64,000 nucleotides of DNA, from contig NZ_KI911467.1 in assembly GCF_000514775.1 (NCBI RefSeq), forward strand, positions 1 through 64,000. The letters run 5' to 3'. This document shows, piece after piece, positions 49,296 to 58,539 of this stretch (the stretch's first letter is position 1; every line of letters begins with the position of its first letter). Source of the stretch: Salinispora pacifica CNR114. GTDB lineage: Bacteria; Actinomycetota; Actinomycetes; Mycobacteriales; Micromonosporaceae. Made by a program: the position numbers and the translations under genes. The notes below the pieces were generated by a model. That model made no database searches. It was not told the DNA's origin and saw only the letters and a program-made list of their open reading frames with translations.

Positions 49296-50738
49296 CTACC
49301 AGCCGAAGCGACCGGTCTGGGTCTGTGCGTTCAGCTCCGGGTAGCGGACGAAGTTGGCCGTCCAGGTGCGCCAGTCGGTCAGCCGGAGAACGTCCAGGCC
49401 CTTGGTGATGTCGTTGGAGTAGATGTAGCCGTTGTACCAGTAGGCGGACCAGGAGCCGCCGGTGATGAGGTTCTCCTCGTCCAGCGGGCCCCGCTCCCAG
49501 TAGGCGATCTCGCGGGGGTTGGCCGAGTTGGTGAAGTCCCAGACCGAGACGCCGCCCTGGTACCACGCCTGGACCATGATGTCCCGCCCGAAAACCGGAA
49601 TCAGCGAGCCGTTGTGTGCCACACAGTTCTCGGTGTCGGCGTTTTCCCGCGGGATCTTGAAGTAGCTGCCGAAGACCAGGGTGCGGTCGTCGCCGCGCCC
49701 CACGATGTCGTAGATCGCGTCGGCCCCCCGGTTGGGGCCGATGGTGTCGTTGCAGGTGGCGCCGCCGCCACCGCCCAGCTCGTCGGTGAAGATCACCTTA
49801 GTGCCGGCATTGTTGAAGGTGGCGGAGTGCCAGAAGGCGAAGTTCTCGGTGTCTCGGACCCGGTTGATGACCTGCGGCTCTGCCCGGTCCGAGATGTCCA
49901 TCAGGATGCCGTCACCCATGCAGGCACCGGCGGCCAGGTTCTTCGACGGGTAGGCGGTGATGTCGTGGCAACCGCTGGTCGCCGACTTCTGCCCCGGCAC
50001 GCCCTCGTAGCCGCCGTCGGGGAAGAGGTTCGGGGTGGCCACCACCGCCGCGTCGGTGGGCCGGTGTACCGGCACCTTGACGATGGAGATCGAGTCGTGC
50101 GGTGGCGGACAGCCGACGTACGTGTCCGACGGGCCGTACGACGAGACGTAGATGTACATCGTCGCCTTGTTTCGGCCGGGCACCAGCGTGTGGGTGTGTG
50201 AACCGCAGGCGGTCTGGACACTCTTCACGTAGCGGGGGTTGGCCTTGTCGCTGATGTCGAAGATCTTGATGCCCTCCCACTGGGTCTCGCTTGAGGGCAC
50301 CCTGATGCTGTCGCACGAGTCGTCGCTGCGGGGCGAGTCGGTGGAGAGGAAGAGCAGGTCGCCGTGGACGGAGATGTCATTCTGCGAGCCCGGACAGAGT
50401 ACGCGGGAGACGACCGTCGGTGCGGTCGGACGCGAGATGTCGTAGATAACGAAGCCGTTGTAGTTGCCGGCGAAGGCGTACCGGCCCTGGAAGGCGAGGT
50501 CGCTGTTCGTCGCGTCGAGCGGTGTTTCCAGTGGCAGGTTGGCGACCTGCTTCAGGTTGGGGCTGCTGCGGATCTCGTCAACCCCGGGGATGTCCGCGGT
50601 GGTGACGGCGCTGGACTTGGTGGTGGCCGCGCTGGCGTCAAGGGGCGCTGCGGCGACCACGCTCGTCAGGAGAAGGCCGGCCGCGGCCAGGCTCAGTGTG
50701 CCGAGCCAGCGGGACCGCGGCGTGCGGGATCTGCTCAT
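49296..50738 (-). CDS. Secreted LVIVD-repeat protein
   Basis: The 480-residue protein starts with a signal peptide (RWLGTLSLAAAGLLLTSVVAAAPLDASA). It then shows beta-propeller-like repeats of the LVIVD kind: YAFAGNYNGFVIYDISRPTAPTVV, GIKIFDISDKANPRYV, GGVSVWDFTNSANPREI and KGLDVLRLTDWRTW. Several cysteines and His in GSHTHTLVPGR may form disulfides and a metal site. It is exported. The function is unknown. I chose the ATG at 50738 over a GTG 36 bases upstream because AAGGG precedes it. Confidence 0.85.
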   Translation of the reverse strand: MSRSRTPRSRWLGTLSLAAAGLLLTSVVAAAPLDASAATTKSSAVTTADIPGVDEIRSSPNLKQVANLPLETPLDATNSDLAFQGRYAFAGNYNGFVIYDISRPTAPTVVSRVLCPGSQNDISVHGDLLFLSTDSPRSDDSCDSIRVPSSETQWEGIKIFDISDKANPRYVKSVQTACGSHTHTLVPGRNKATMYIYVSSYGPSDTYVGCPPPHDSISIVKVPVHRPTDAAVVATPNLFPDGGYEGVPGQKSATSGCHDITAYPSKNLAAGACMGDGILMDISDRAEPQVINRVRDTENFAFWHSATFNNAGTKVIFTDELGGGGGATCNDTIGPNRGADAIYDIVGRGDDRTLVFGSYFKIPRENADTENCVAHNGSLIPVFGRDIMVQAWYQGGVSVWDFTNSANPREIAYWERGPLDEENLITGGSWSAYWYNGYIYSNDITKGLDVLRLTDWRTWTANFVRYPELNAQTQTGRFGW

Positions 50739-50986
50739 CGGCGGGGCCCTTCGCGAGGTGTGAGGACTGGCCACACCCTACCGCCGCAATGGCAGGTGTC
50801 GATAGCTATTACGGTCGATCGGTGCCGGTTCGGGCCGGGTCTGGCTCTGGTTGCTCTCGGCGACGGCGAGGCCCTCGGGCTGCCGGTCGCCCGCTTCGCG
50901 GGACGAAGTGCGGTGACGCCCGTCACCTATACTCTCGGTTGTCGATGGCTACGATCATTGTGACCTTGACCGCCAGGGGGTGTCGA

Positions 50987-51661
50987 ATGACCGTGCGGGG
51001 TAGGTGGGTGCTAGCCGCGGTGACGACGGTGGTTCTGTTGCTCGGCGTGGTGGTGTGGCAGGGGGCCGCCCAGGACCGGTCACGATCCGCGATGCCGGCG
51101 GCGACCGAGGTCGGCGACGGTCCCGGTCCGTCGGTCATCGTGCCCGGCCGGCCCGGAGAGCCGGCTCGGATCCGCCCTGCCGACGAGGTGCGGGCAATCG
51201 CCACCGGAGTGCACAACTCGCTGGATACCTGGTACGTCCAGATGATGATCCCGCATCATGAGCAGGCTCTGGAGATGTCGGAGTTGGTCCCGGGACGGGC
51301 CGCCGATCCACAGGTGGCGGCGTTGGCTGAGCGGATCCGGGCCAGTCAGGCGCCGGAGATCGAGGTATTGCGGGCCTGGCTCGCCGCCCGCGACCTACCG
51401 GTGGAGGTTCCCGAGCACGATCACAGCGAGATGCGTGGCATGCAGTCGCCGGAGGCGATGCGCCGTCTCGCCGAGTCTCGGGGGGCCGAGTTCGACCGAC
51501 TCTTTGTGGAGATGATGAGCGATCACCACGCCGGGGCGGTCGAGATGTCCATCGATTTGTTGAAGGTCGGGTCGGAGCCGGTGCTGCTGGAGTTCGCGAA
51601 CTCGGTCGCCGTCGAACAGAACGCCGAGATCGGCCGGATGCAGGAGCTGCTCGACCGTTGA
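50987..51661 (+). CDS. DUF305 membrane-anchored protein
   Basis: The 224-residue protein has an N-terminal membrane anchor (WVLAAVTTVVLLLGVVVWQG) and an extracellular helical DUF305 domain with its two histidine pairs, MMIPHHEQALEM and MMSDHHAGAVEM. DUF305 is a ferritin-like bundle often linked to copper or other metal stress. AGGGGG precedes the ATG. It lies divergent from the LVIVD gene, with about 250 bp between starts, and converges on the kinase gene. Confidence 0.88.
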   Translation: MTVRGRWVLAAVTTVVLLLGVVVWQGAAQDRSRSAMPAATEVGDGPGPSVIVPGRPGEPARIRPADEVRAIATGVHNSLDTWYVQMMIPHHEQALEMSELVPGRAADPQVAALAERIRASQAPEIEVLRAWLAARDLPVEVPEHDHSEMRGMQSPEAMRRLAESRGAEFDRLFVEMMSDHHAGAVEMSIDLLKVGSEPVLLEFANSVAVEQNAEIGRMQELLDR

Positions 51662-51689
51662 CCAGCCGACGCCGCTCCGGCGCTCCGGG

Positions 51690-53051
51690 TCACGCTCCTG
51701 CCTCGGGGGTGGTGGTCGAGGCCGGTGGCGTCGTCGTAGGGCCGTCGCTCGGATCGGACGGCCCTGGGTCTGGCGATGGGGGATCGGGCGTTTCGGAGGA
51801 GGTCGGCGGCTCGGTCGGGCTCGGCGATGGGTCCGCCGATGCCGATGCTGACACCGATGCGGATGCCGACGGGGTTGGTGCCGGTGCCGGCGGCGGCTTA
51901 CTGGTGGACCCGTTCGGTTGCCGGGGGCGTTGCGGCACCGAACTGGTGGTCGCGACGGACGGCGGGGCTGCCCCGTCGTCACCGGTGGTGGTCGTCGGCG
52001 TCGTCGACGGCGCCTCGCCCGGCGGGTCCGCGGCGGCGCCGAGAGCCACCACCGTGGCCAGGCCGGCGACCGCTACCACCGCGGTGGCCACCGCCCCAAC
52101 CAGCGGTCCGCGTCGGCTTGGGGGATGCGGGTCAACGACCGGATTGTCGGTGAGCGTCTTCGGCTCGGCGGTGCGCAGCGTCGCCGGATCCACCTGAGCC
52201 GCCGGTGCGGTCGCCGCGGTGGGGTCCGGCACCGCGGCGCGCGCGGCCGCTGCCATCGCAGACCCACTGCTGAACCGGCTCTCGGGGTGCTTCGCCAGGG
52301 CCCGGCGGACCAGCGTGCGCACCGCCTCCGGGATGTCGTGGGGTAGCTCGGGGGGGTCTTCGTCGAGGTGCGCGACGGCGACCTGCAGTGGGTTCTCACC
52401 GGTGAATGGCGGGCTGCCGCTGAGGCAGCAGTAGGCCACCGCCCCGAGCGCGTAGATGTCGGTGGCGCCGGAGACCGGTCGCCCGGCGGCCTGCTCCGGT
52501 GCCATGTAGAGCGCGGTTCCCGGTACGGCGTTGGTGCTGGTGATGCTCGTCACACCAGTCGAACGGGCGACCCCGAAGTCGACCAGCACAACGGCACCGT
52601 CTTCCTGCACCACCAGGTTGCTTGGCTTGATATCCCGGTGCACGACGCCACGGCGGTGCACTGCTTCCAGTGCCTCTGCGGCCTGCTCGACGATTGACAT
52701 CGTCTCGGCCACGTCGAGCCGACCGGCGGCCTCGATCCGTCGGGACAGCGGCTCGCCGGTAACGAATTCCATAATCAGGTAGTTGGCCTGGTCGCCGTTG
52801 GGGAGCTCGTCCGCGCCGCAGTCGAAGACCTGCACCACCCCCGGGTGCCGCAGGGCGGCCATGATCCGCGCCTCGGACCGGAACCGGGTGATGAAATCGG
52901 GGTCACAGACGAGCGTTGGCAGCAGCACCTTCACCGCCACGGGGCGGTCCAGGACCAGATCGACGCCCCGCCAGACGTCCCCCATGCCGCCGGTGGCGAT
53001 CCGTTCGTCCAGGCGGTATCGACCGCTGAGCACGACACCCGATGTCAACAC
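51690..53051 (-). CDS. Transmembrane Ser/Thr protein kinase
   Basis: The 453-residue protein has a Hanks-type kinase domain in its first 270 residues: the Gly loop IATGGMGDVW, VAVKVL, the catalytic HRDIKPSN, DFGVA and APEQAAGRPV. One TM helix (LVGAVATAVVAVAGLATVVALG) leads to an extracellular low-complexity tail rich in Pro, Ser and Thr. No PASTA or other sensor domain is present. I chose the GTG at 53051, nine residues before the fold. The frame extends 19 residues further upstream. It is divergent from egtA, 198 bp between starts. Confidence 0.88.
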   Translation of the reverse strand: MLTSGVVLSGRYRLDERIATGGMGDVWRGVDLVLDRPVAVKVLLPTLVCDPDFITRFRSEARIMAALRHPGVVQVFDCGADELPNGDQANYLIMEFVTGEPLSRRIEAAGRLDVAETMSIVEQAAEALEAVHRRGVVHRDIKPSNLVVQEDGAVVLVDFGVARSTGVTSITSTNAVPGTALYMAPEQAAGRPVSGATDIYALGAVAYCCLSGSPPFTGENPLQVAVAHLDEDPPELPHDIPEAVRTLVRRALAKHPESRFSSGSAMAAAARAAVPDPTAATAPAAQVDPATLRTAEPKTLTDNPVVDPHPPSRRGPLVGAVATAVVAVAGLATVVALGAAADPPGEAPSTTPTTTTGDDGAAPPSVATTSSVPQRPRQPNGSTSKPPPAPAPTPSASASVSASASADPSPSPTEPPTSSETPDPPSPDPGPSDPSDGPTTTPPASTTTPEAGA

Positions 53052-53249
53052 GCCAACACCGTACCTACAGCGGGCGGGGGCGATGCGCCGCGGAGCCCCA
53101 CCCGCCACGCGGGCGCTCCGGTATTCCGCCCGGATTCACGGAGTTCGTCTGCTAGACAGAGGGAGGCTGGCTCGCGGGCATCCACCTTCGTGGTGATCCG
53201 CGTTACGGTGGCACGGGTCGGACGTCGGCGCGGCGAAAGGGGCCGAACC

Positions 53250-54482
53250 ATGGTGACGTCGCCGGAGGTGGACCACGGCACGGTCCTGACCTCCTCGGCC
53301 GCGGCTGCGAGCCACCTGTCGCGGATCTGTTTCAAGACTGGCCCGCCCCGATGGCTCGGCGTCGAGCTTGAATGGACCGTGCACGACGCGGTTGACCCCG
53401 CCCGTCCGGTCGGGGCCAACCGCCTGCGGGCAGCCCTCGGGCCGCACAGCCCCCGCACCCTGGATACGACGAGCCCCGCCCAGCCGCTGGGGCATGGCGG
53501 CTCCGTCACCGTCGAGCCCGGCGGGCAGGTGGAGATCTCCACCGCGACACATACCTCGGTCGTGGCCCTCGTTACCGCCACCGAAGCCGAGATCGCCGAA
53601 CTCACCGCGCTACTCGAGCGAGCCGGGCTGGTCCTCGGCGCCGGTGGTATCGACGCCCACCGGTCACCCCACCCCGTGTTCGAGACCCCGCGGTACCGAG
53701 CGATGCGCCAGGTCTTCGATCGCCGTGGCCCGGCCGGGCGCCGGATGATGTACAGCACCGCCGGCCTCCAGGTCTGCCTCGATGTCGGCGAGGCGGATCA
53801 ACTCGCCGACCGTTGGGCCACGGCACACGCGATTGGTCCACCCCTGATCGCCGCCTTCGCCACCGCCGGCCGGCATGCCGGGCGAGCGACCGGCTGGGTC
53901 TCGGCCCGGATGGCCGCCTGGCTGGCCATCGACCCGGCGCGGACCCGGGCGGTGTGGACTCCCGAGCAGGGCACGGCGGATCCGATCACCAGTTGGACGG
54001 CGTACGTCCTCGCTGCCCCGTTGCTCTGCGTGCGGGACGGGCCGGACTGGACGGCTCCGGTCGGCGTCACCTTCGCCGACTGGCTCGCTGGCGCGCTGCC
54101 CCGGCCCCCCACAGTCGACGATCTCGACTACCACGTCAGCACGCTCTTTCCGCCGGTGCGTCCCCGCGGTTACCTGGAGCTGCGCTACCTCGACGCCCAA
54201 CCGGAGGACAGTTGGTCCGTGCCGGTGGCCGTGGTTGCCGCGTTGCTCTCCGAACCGGCCGTCACCCGGGCCGCCCGCGCGCTCGTCGGGGCGCAGGCGC
54301 AGCGGTGGATCGCCGCCGCCCGGTACGGCCTACACGACGATGCTCTCGCGGCGACGGCCGCCGACCTCTTTGATCTGGCGCTGACCGCGCTGCCCCGGCT
54401 GGGGCTGCCGTCCGCGCTGCACGACGACCTTGACCGAGGCGTACGACGGCGGCGGGAGGCCGCGGGAAGGAGGCGGCGGTGA
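53250..54482 (+). CDS. egtA: Glutamate--cysteine ligase EgtA (ergothioneine pathway)
   Basis: The 410-residue protein resembles actinobacterial GCS2-type EgtA: LGVELEWTVHDA, PGGQVEISTATHTSVVALV, RYRAMRQVFDRRGPAGRRMMYSTAGLQVCLDVGE and RPRGYLELRYLDAQPED. It makes gamma-glutamylcysteine, the sulfur donor for ergothioneine. AAGGGG precedes the ATG. Its stop overlaps the GTG of egtB (GTGA), and egtC and egtD follow, so this is the first gene of the operon. Confidence 0.92.
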   Translation: MVTSPEVDHGTVLTSSAAAASHLSRICFKTGPPRWLGVELEWTVHDAVDPARPVGANRLRAALGPHSPRTLDTTSPAQPLGHGGSVTVEPGGQVEISTATHTSVVALVTATEAEIAELTALLERAGLVLGAGGIDAHRSPHPVFETPRYRAMRQVFDRRGPAGRRMMYSTAGLQVCLDVGEADQLADRWATAHAIGPPLIAAFATAGRHAGRATGWVSARMAAWLAIDPARTRAVWTPEQGTADPITSWTAYVLAAPLLCVRDGPDWTAPVGVTFADWLAGALPRPPTVDDLDYHVSTLFPPVRPRGYLELRYLDAQPEDSWSVPVAVVAALLSEPAVTRAARALVGAQAQRWIAAARYGLHDDALAATAADLFDLALTALPRLGLPSALHDDLDRGVRRRREAAGRRRR

Positions 54483-55813
54483 CCGAGACGACCGACCGGC
54501 CCGACGGGGTACGACTGCGGGAGCACATCGCGACGGAGCTGGCCCGGACCCGGGCCCGTACCGAGGTGTTGACCGACGCGGTTGACGACGCCGACCTGGT
54601 GCGACAGCATTCACCACTGATGTCGCCCCTGGTCTGGGACCTCGCCCACGTCGGCAACCAGGAAGAGCTATGGCTGGTCCGGGACGTTGGTGGCCGGGAG
54701 CCGGTCCGCCAGGACATCGATGAGCTCTATGACGCCTTCAAGCAACCTCGCCGGGACCGGCCGGCGCTGCCGTTGCTGCCGCCGCCGCAGGCGCGGGCAT
54801 ACGTGGCGACGGTCCGGGACAAGGTCTTTGACCTCCTCGACGGGGTGACCTTCACCGATCGGCGGCTGGTCGCCGACGGCTTTGCCTTCGGCATGATCGT
54901 CCAACACGAGCAGCAGCACGACGAGACCATGCTCGCGACTCACCAGTTGCGCTCCGGTCCAGCTGTCTTCGACGCGCCGCCGCCGCCGGAGCCCCGGGTC
55001 TGGGTGGGCGGGGAGGTACTGGTTCCGGCCGGGGAGTTCACCATGGGTACCGACACCGACCCCTGGGCGCTGGACAACGAGCGCCCCGCCCACCGGGTGC
55101 ACCTGCCGGCGTACGTCATCGACGCGGCGCCGGTCACCAATGGTGCGTACGCGGCCTTCATCGCCGAGGGCGGGTACCGCGACTCACGTTGGTGGAGCGC
55201 TGCGGGGTGGGCGCACCGGCAGGAGGCGGGCCTGACGGCACCGTTGCACTGGCACCCGGATGGAGACGGCTGGGCCTACCGCCGCTTCGGCCGGTGGGCA
55301 CCGGTACGCGACGACGAGCCGGTGGTGCACGTCAGCTGGTACGAGGCGCAGGCCTACGCCACCTGGGCGGGAAAGCGGTTGCCGACCGAGGCGGAGTGGG
55401 AGAAGGCAGCCCGCTGGGACCCGGCGACCGGTCGGTCCCGCCGCTACCCGTGGGGCGACGGGGACCCGACGACCAGCCACACCAACCTCGGCCAGCAGCA
55501 CCTCTGGCCGGCACCGGTCGGGGCCTACCCGGCGGGTGCGTCGCCGCTCGGTGTCCACCAGCTGATCGGCGACGTGTGGGAGTGGACCTCGACGACCTTC
55601 CGCGGCCATCCCGGCTTCACGGCTTTTCCGTACCGGGAGTACTCCGAGGTCTTCTTCGGCGACGACTACCGGGTGTTGCGTGGCGGATCGTTCGGTACCG
55701 ACCGAGCGGCCTGCCGGGGCACCTTCCGTAACTGGGACTACCCCATTCGGCGGCAGATCTTCAGTGGCTTCCGCTGCGCCCGGGACGTCGCCTCCGAAGA
55801 GGCACCCGAGTGA
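54479..55813 (+). CDS. egtB: Ergothioneine sulfoxide synthase EgtB
   Basis: The 444-residue protein has an N-terminal DinB-like domain with the iron ligands in VQHEQQHDETM and the early MSPLVWDLAHVGNQEE. The C-terminal FGE-sulfatase domain shows VTNGAYAAFIAEGGY, VHVSWYEAQAYATWAGKRLPTEAEWEKAARW, GDVWEWTSTTF and VLRGGSFGTDRAACRGTFRNWD. It joins hercynine and gamma-glutamylcysteine with oxygen and iron. The GTG start overlaps the egtA stop by four bases. Confidence 0.94.
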   Translation: MTETTDRPDGVRLREHIATELARTRARTEVLTDAVDDADLVRQHSPLMSPLVWDLAHVGNQEELWLVRDVGGREPVRQDIDELYDAFKQPRRDRPALPLLPPPQARAYVATVRDKVFDLLDGVTFTDRRLVADGFAFGMIVQHEQQHDETMLATHQLRSGPAVFDAPPPPEPRVWVGGEVLVPAGEFTMGTDTDPWALDNERPAHRVHLPAYVIDAAPVTNGAYAAFIAEGGYRDSRWWSAAGWAHRQEAGLTAPLHWHPDGDGWAYRRFGRWAPVRDDEPVVHVSWYEAQAYATWAGKRLPTEAEWEKAARWDPATGRSRRYPWGDGDPTTSHTNLGQQHLWPAPVGAYPAGASPLGVHQLIGDVWEWTSTTFRGHPGFTAFPYREYSEVFFGDDYRVLRGGSFGTDRAACRGTFRNWDYPIRRQIFSGFRCARDVASEEAPE

Positions 55814-55823
55814 GGGCCTGCTG

Positions 55824-56570
55824 ATGTGCCGTCACCTGGTCTATCTCGGGCCGCCGGTCACCCTGCGGGAGTTGCTCTTCGATCCGCCGGCGTCGCTGGT
55901 CCAGCAGTCTTGGGCGCCGAAGGACATGCGTCGCGGCGGGTGTATCAATGCTGACGGCTTCGGTGTCGGTTGGTACTCCGCCGACGGCGACCCGGTCCGC
56001 TACCGGCGGGCCCAGCCGATCTGGACCGACCCGACGATCGCCCAGCTGGCCGGCGTCACCCGTGCGGGCGCGATCCTCGCGGCGGTCCGGTCCGCGACCG
56101 TCGGCATGCCGGTGCTCGAGACGGCCGCCGCGCCGTTTCTGGAGGGGCGGTGGCTGTTCAGCCACAACGGGGCGGTGCGCGGCTGGCCGGATAGCATGGC
56201 CCCGCTCGCTGCTGCGTTGCCGGTGCGTGACCTGCTCACCCTCGACGCGCCCACCGATGCTGCGCTGCTCTGGGCGCTGGTCCGGCACCGGCTGCGCGCC
56301 GGGGTCGAGCCGGCCCGTGCCGTGGCGGAGACGGTTGTGGCGGTGGCCCGGGCGGCCCCCGAGTCCCGGCTCAACCTGCTGCTGACCGATGGGCACACGG
56401 CGGTGGCGAGTGTCGCCGGGCACAGCCTGTCGATCCGTCGGACGCCGAACTCGGTGCTGCTGGCGTCCGAGCCGCACGATGACGATCCCGACTGGCAGGC
56501 GGTGCCAGAGGGGCAACTGGTGGTGGCGACCGCCGCCGGGGTGCGGACCAGTGCCCTGCTGGCGGAGTGA
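55824..56570 (+). CDS. egtC: Gamma-glutamyl hercynylcysteine sulfoxide hydrolase EgtC
   Basis: The 248-residue protein is a class II glutamine amidotransferase-like hydrolase. It has the N-terminal Cys nucleophile (MCRHLVYLG), GGCINADGFGVGWYS and FSHNGAVRGWPDSM. It removes the gamma-glutamyl group in ergothioneine synthesis. It lies ten bases after egtB. The GAGGG between the two genes serves as ribosome binding site. Confidence 0.93.
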   Translation: MCRHLVYLGPPVTLRELLFDPPASLVQQSWAPKDMRRGGCINADGFGVGWYSADGDPVRYRRAQPIWTDPTIAQLAGVTRAGAILAAVRSATVGMPVLETAAAPFLEGRWLFSHNGAVRGWPDSMAPLAAALPVRDLLTLDAPTDAALLWALVRHRLRAGVEPARAVAETVVAVARAAPESRLNLLLTDGHTAVASVAGHSLSIRRTPNSVLLASEPHDDDPDWQAVPEGQLVVATAAGVRTSALLAE

Positions 56571-56621
56571 CCGTCAGGCGATCTTGATACCGCCGGAGAC
56601 GTCGATGAGGAAGGGACAGAC

Positions 56622-57587
56622 ATGACCGCAGAGCCGCTGGAGATCCACCTCGAAGAGCAGGACGTGGGACGTAACCTGCGGCAGGAGGTCCGCGCCGGGT
56701 TGACCGCCGAGGAGAAGTGGTTGTCCCCGAAGTGGTTCTACGACGCTCGGGGCAGTCAGCTCTTCGAGGAGATCACCCGGCTGGCGGAGTACTACCAGAC
56801 CGGGGCCGAACGGGCCGTGTTGCTGGATCGGGCTGCTGAGATCGCGACGGTGAGTGGTGCCAAGACGCTGATCGAGTTGGGCTCCGGTTCCTCAGAGAAG
56901 ACCCGGCTGTTGCTGGACGCGTTCACCCGACACGGCGACCTGGGCACCTTTGTGCCGCTGGACGTGTCGGTGAGCGCGCTGCGTGAGTCCACCGCCCGGA
57001 TCGCCGTGGACTATCCGGGCCTGCGCGTACGAGGAATCGTTGGCGACTTCACCCGGCATCTTGATCGGCTGCCGGCGGGCGGGCGGCGGCTCGTGGTGTT
57101 TCTCGGCGGGACGATCGGCAACCTGCTGCCGGCCGAGCGCGCCGAGTTCCTGGCGGCGATGCGCGCCGCGTTGGAGCCGGGGGACTGGCTGCTGGTCGGC
57201 ACCGACCTGGTGAAGGATCCGGCGATCATTGTTCCCGCATACGACGACGCGGCGGGGGTGACCGCCGAGTTCAACCGCAACGTGCTGCGGGTGATCAACC
57301 GGGAGCTGGACGCCGATTTCGACCCAGCGGCCTTCGACCACGTCGCGCTCTGGAATCCGGAGCGGGAGTGGATCGAGATGCGGCTGCGGGCCCGGCACCC
57401 GATGCGGGTGCAGGTGCTCGACACCGAGGTGACGTTCGCCGCCGGGGAGGAGCTTCGGACCGAGGTCTCGGCGAAGTTCCGACCCGAGGGGATCGCGGCG
57501 GAGCTGCGCGAGGCTGGCTTCGTCACCAGTGAGTTCTGGACGGATCCGGCCGGCCTGTTCGGCGTCACGCTCGCTCGCGCCGAGTAG
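56622..57587 (+). CDS. egtD: L-histidine N-alpha-methyltransferase EgtD
   Basis: The 321-residue SAM-dependent enzyme trimethylates histidine to hercynine, the first step of the pathway. It has KWLSPKWFYDARGSQLFEEITRLAEYYQT, the SAM loop LIELGSGSSEKTRLLL and FLGGTIGNLLPAE. The end is WIEMRLRARHPM and FRPEGIAAELREAGF. AGGAAGGG precedes the ATG. It closes the cluster; the C-S lyase gene egtE is not in the window, and its job may be done elsewhere or without an enzyme. Confidence 0.95.
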   Translation: MTAEPLEIHLEEQDVGRNLRQEVRAGLTAEEKWLSPKWFYDARGSQLFEEITRLAEYYQTGAERAVLLDRAAEIATVSGAKTLIELGSGSSEKTRLLLDAFTRHGDLGTFVPLDVSVSALRESTARIAVDYPGLRVRGIVGDFTRHLDRLPAGGRRLVVFLGGTIGNLLPAERAEFLAAMRAALEPGDWLLVGTDLVKDPAIIVPAYDDAAGVTAEFNRNVLRVINRELDADFDPAAFDHVALWNPEREWIEMRLRARHPMRVQVLDTEVTFAAGEELRTEVSAKFRPEGIAAELREAGFVTSEFWTDPAGLFGVTLARAE

Positions 57588-57667
57588 GCGGACGCCGCCG
57601 GCCCAGCCTCGACTCACCGGCCCGGCCGGTCCGCCGTTATCAGCGTCGTCGGTGGTCGGCTAGGGTG

Positions 57668-57772
57668 GTCGACGCGAAGGGGAGTAGCCCCCAACGTTGT
57701 GGTCGACACACTGGTGTTTCGGCACCCGGCCACACGGCCCCGCTCGGCGGGGCGGGCGAGACCTTCGACCCA
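57668..57772 (+). promoter_or_regulatory. Mn2+-sensing yybP-ykoY riboswitch
   Basis: GCGAAGGGGAGTAGC (57674-57688) and CGAGACCTTCG (57757-57767) are the two conserved strands that build the paired metal-binding loops of the yybP-ykoY class. Hairpin material lies between. Downstream, GGGTCGAGG can pair with the CTTCGACCC end of the aptamer, which offers an expression switch before the ribosome binding site GGAAGGA. UPF0016 exporters are a known target class. Confidence 0.87.
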
Positions 57773-57831
57773 GGTTGGTAGCCGGGTCGAGGTCGCTCCA
57801 TGCCTCTTTCCGGCCGGATCGGAAGGATGTC

Positions 57832-58416
57832 ATGGCGGGTTTCCTCGTCGCGCTGGGAGTGAGCTTCGGCGTCATCTTCGTCGCCGAGTTGGGGGACAAG
57901 TCCCAGCTGATGGCGCTGACTTTTGCCACCCGGTTTCGACCGTTGCCGGTGTTGATCGGCATCACCGTGGCCACGGCCGTCGTGCACCTGGCCTCGGTGG
58001 CGATCGGCTACGGGCTCGGTGCGGCGTTGCCGACCGGCTGGATCGCGCTCCTCGCCGGCGTGGCGTTTCTCGGGTTCGGCGTCTGGACGCTTCGCGGCGA
58101 CCGCCTCACCGAGCAGGAGCGCCGTAAGGCGAGCCGGTCGGGCCGGCCGGCGGTGGTGGTCGGCGTCGCGTTCCTCCTCGCCGAGTTGGGGGACAAGACC
58201 ATGCTGGCGACCATCACCCTGGCGACCCAGTACGGCTGGTTCGGTACCTGGGTCGGATCCACGCTTGGCATGGTGGCCGCGGACGCCTTGGCGATCATGG
58301 TGGGACGGGTACTCGGCCGCAGGTTGCCCGAGCGGACCGTGCGCTTCGGTGCGGCGCTGCTCTTCGCCGGATGCGGCCTCTGGCTGATCCTGGACGCGGT
58401 CGGGCAGCTCGGCTGA
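57832..58416 (+). CDS. UPF0016/TMEM165 (GDT1)-family Mn2+ exporter
   Basis: The 194-residue membrane protein has six helices in two repeats. Each holds the hallmark ELGDK(S/T) motif: FVAELGDKSQLMALTFATRF and LLAELGDKTMLATITLATQY. Bacterial members such as MneA export manganese. The Mn2+ riboswitch in its leader supports that role. GGAAGGA precedes the ATG. A long terminator follows. Confidence 0.92.
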   Translation: MAGFLVALGVSFGVIFVAELGDKSQLMALTFATRFRPLPVLIGITVATAVVHLASVAIGYGLGAALPTGWIALLAGVAFLGFGVWTLRGDRLTEQERRKASRSGRPAVVVGVAFLLAELGDKTMLATITLATQYGWFGTWVGSTLGMVAADALAIMVGRVLGRRLPERTVRFGAALLFAGCGLWLILDAVGQLG

Positions 58417-58439
58417 CCTTCCGGCGGTACGTCACCCGC

Positions 58440-58481
58440 CGGTAGCGGGCGAACCGAATTCGGTCGGTTCGCCCGCTACCG
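58440..58481. terminator. Terminator between the Mn exporter and nhaA
   Basis: An 18-bp perfect stem (58440-58457 with 58464-58481) with an ATTCGG loop lies between convergent genes. Confidence 0.84.
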
Positions 58482-58539
58482 TGATGGCGGTGGAGCCGGC
58501 GGATACCCGGTGGCGTCCGCCAGCGAACGGTCGGCCTGG

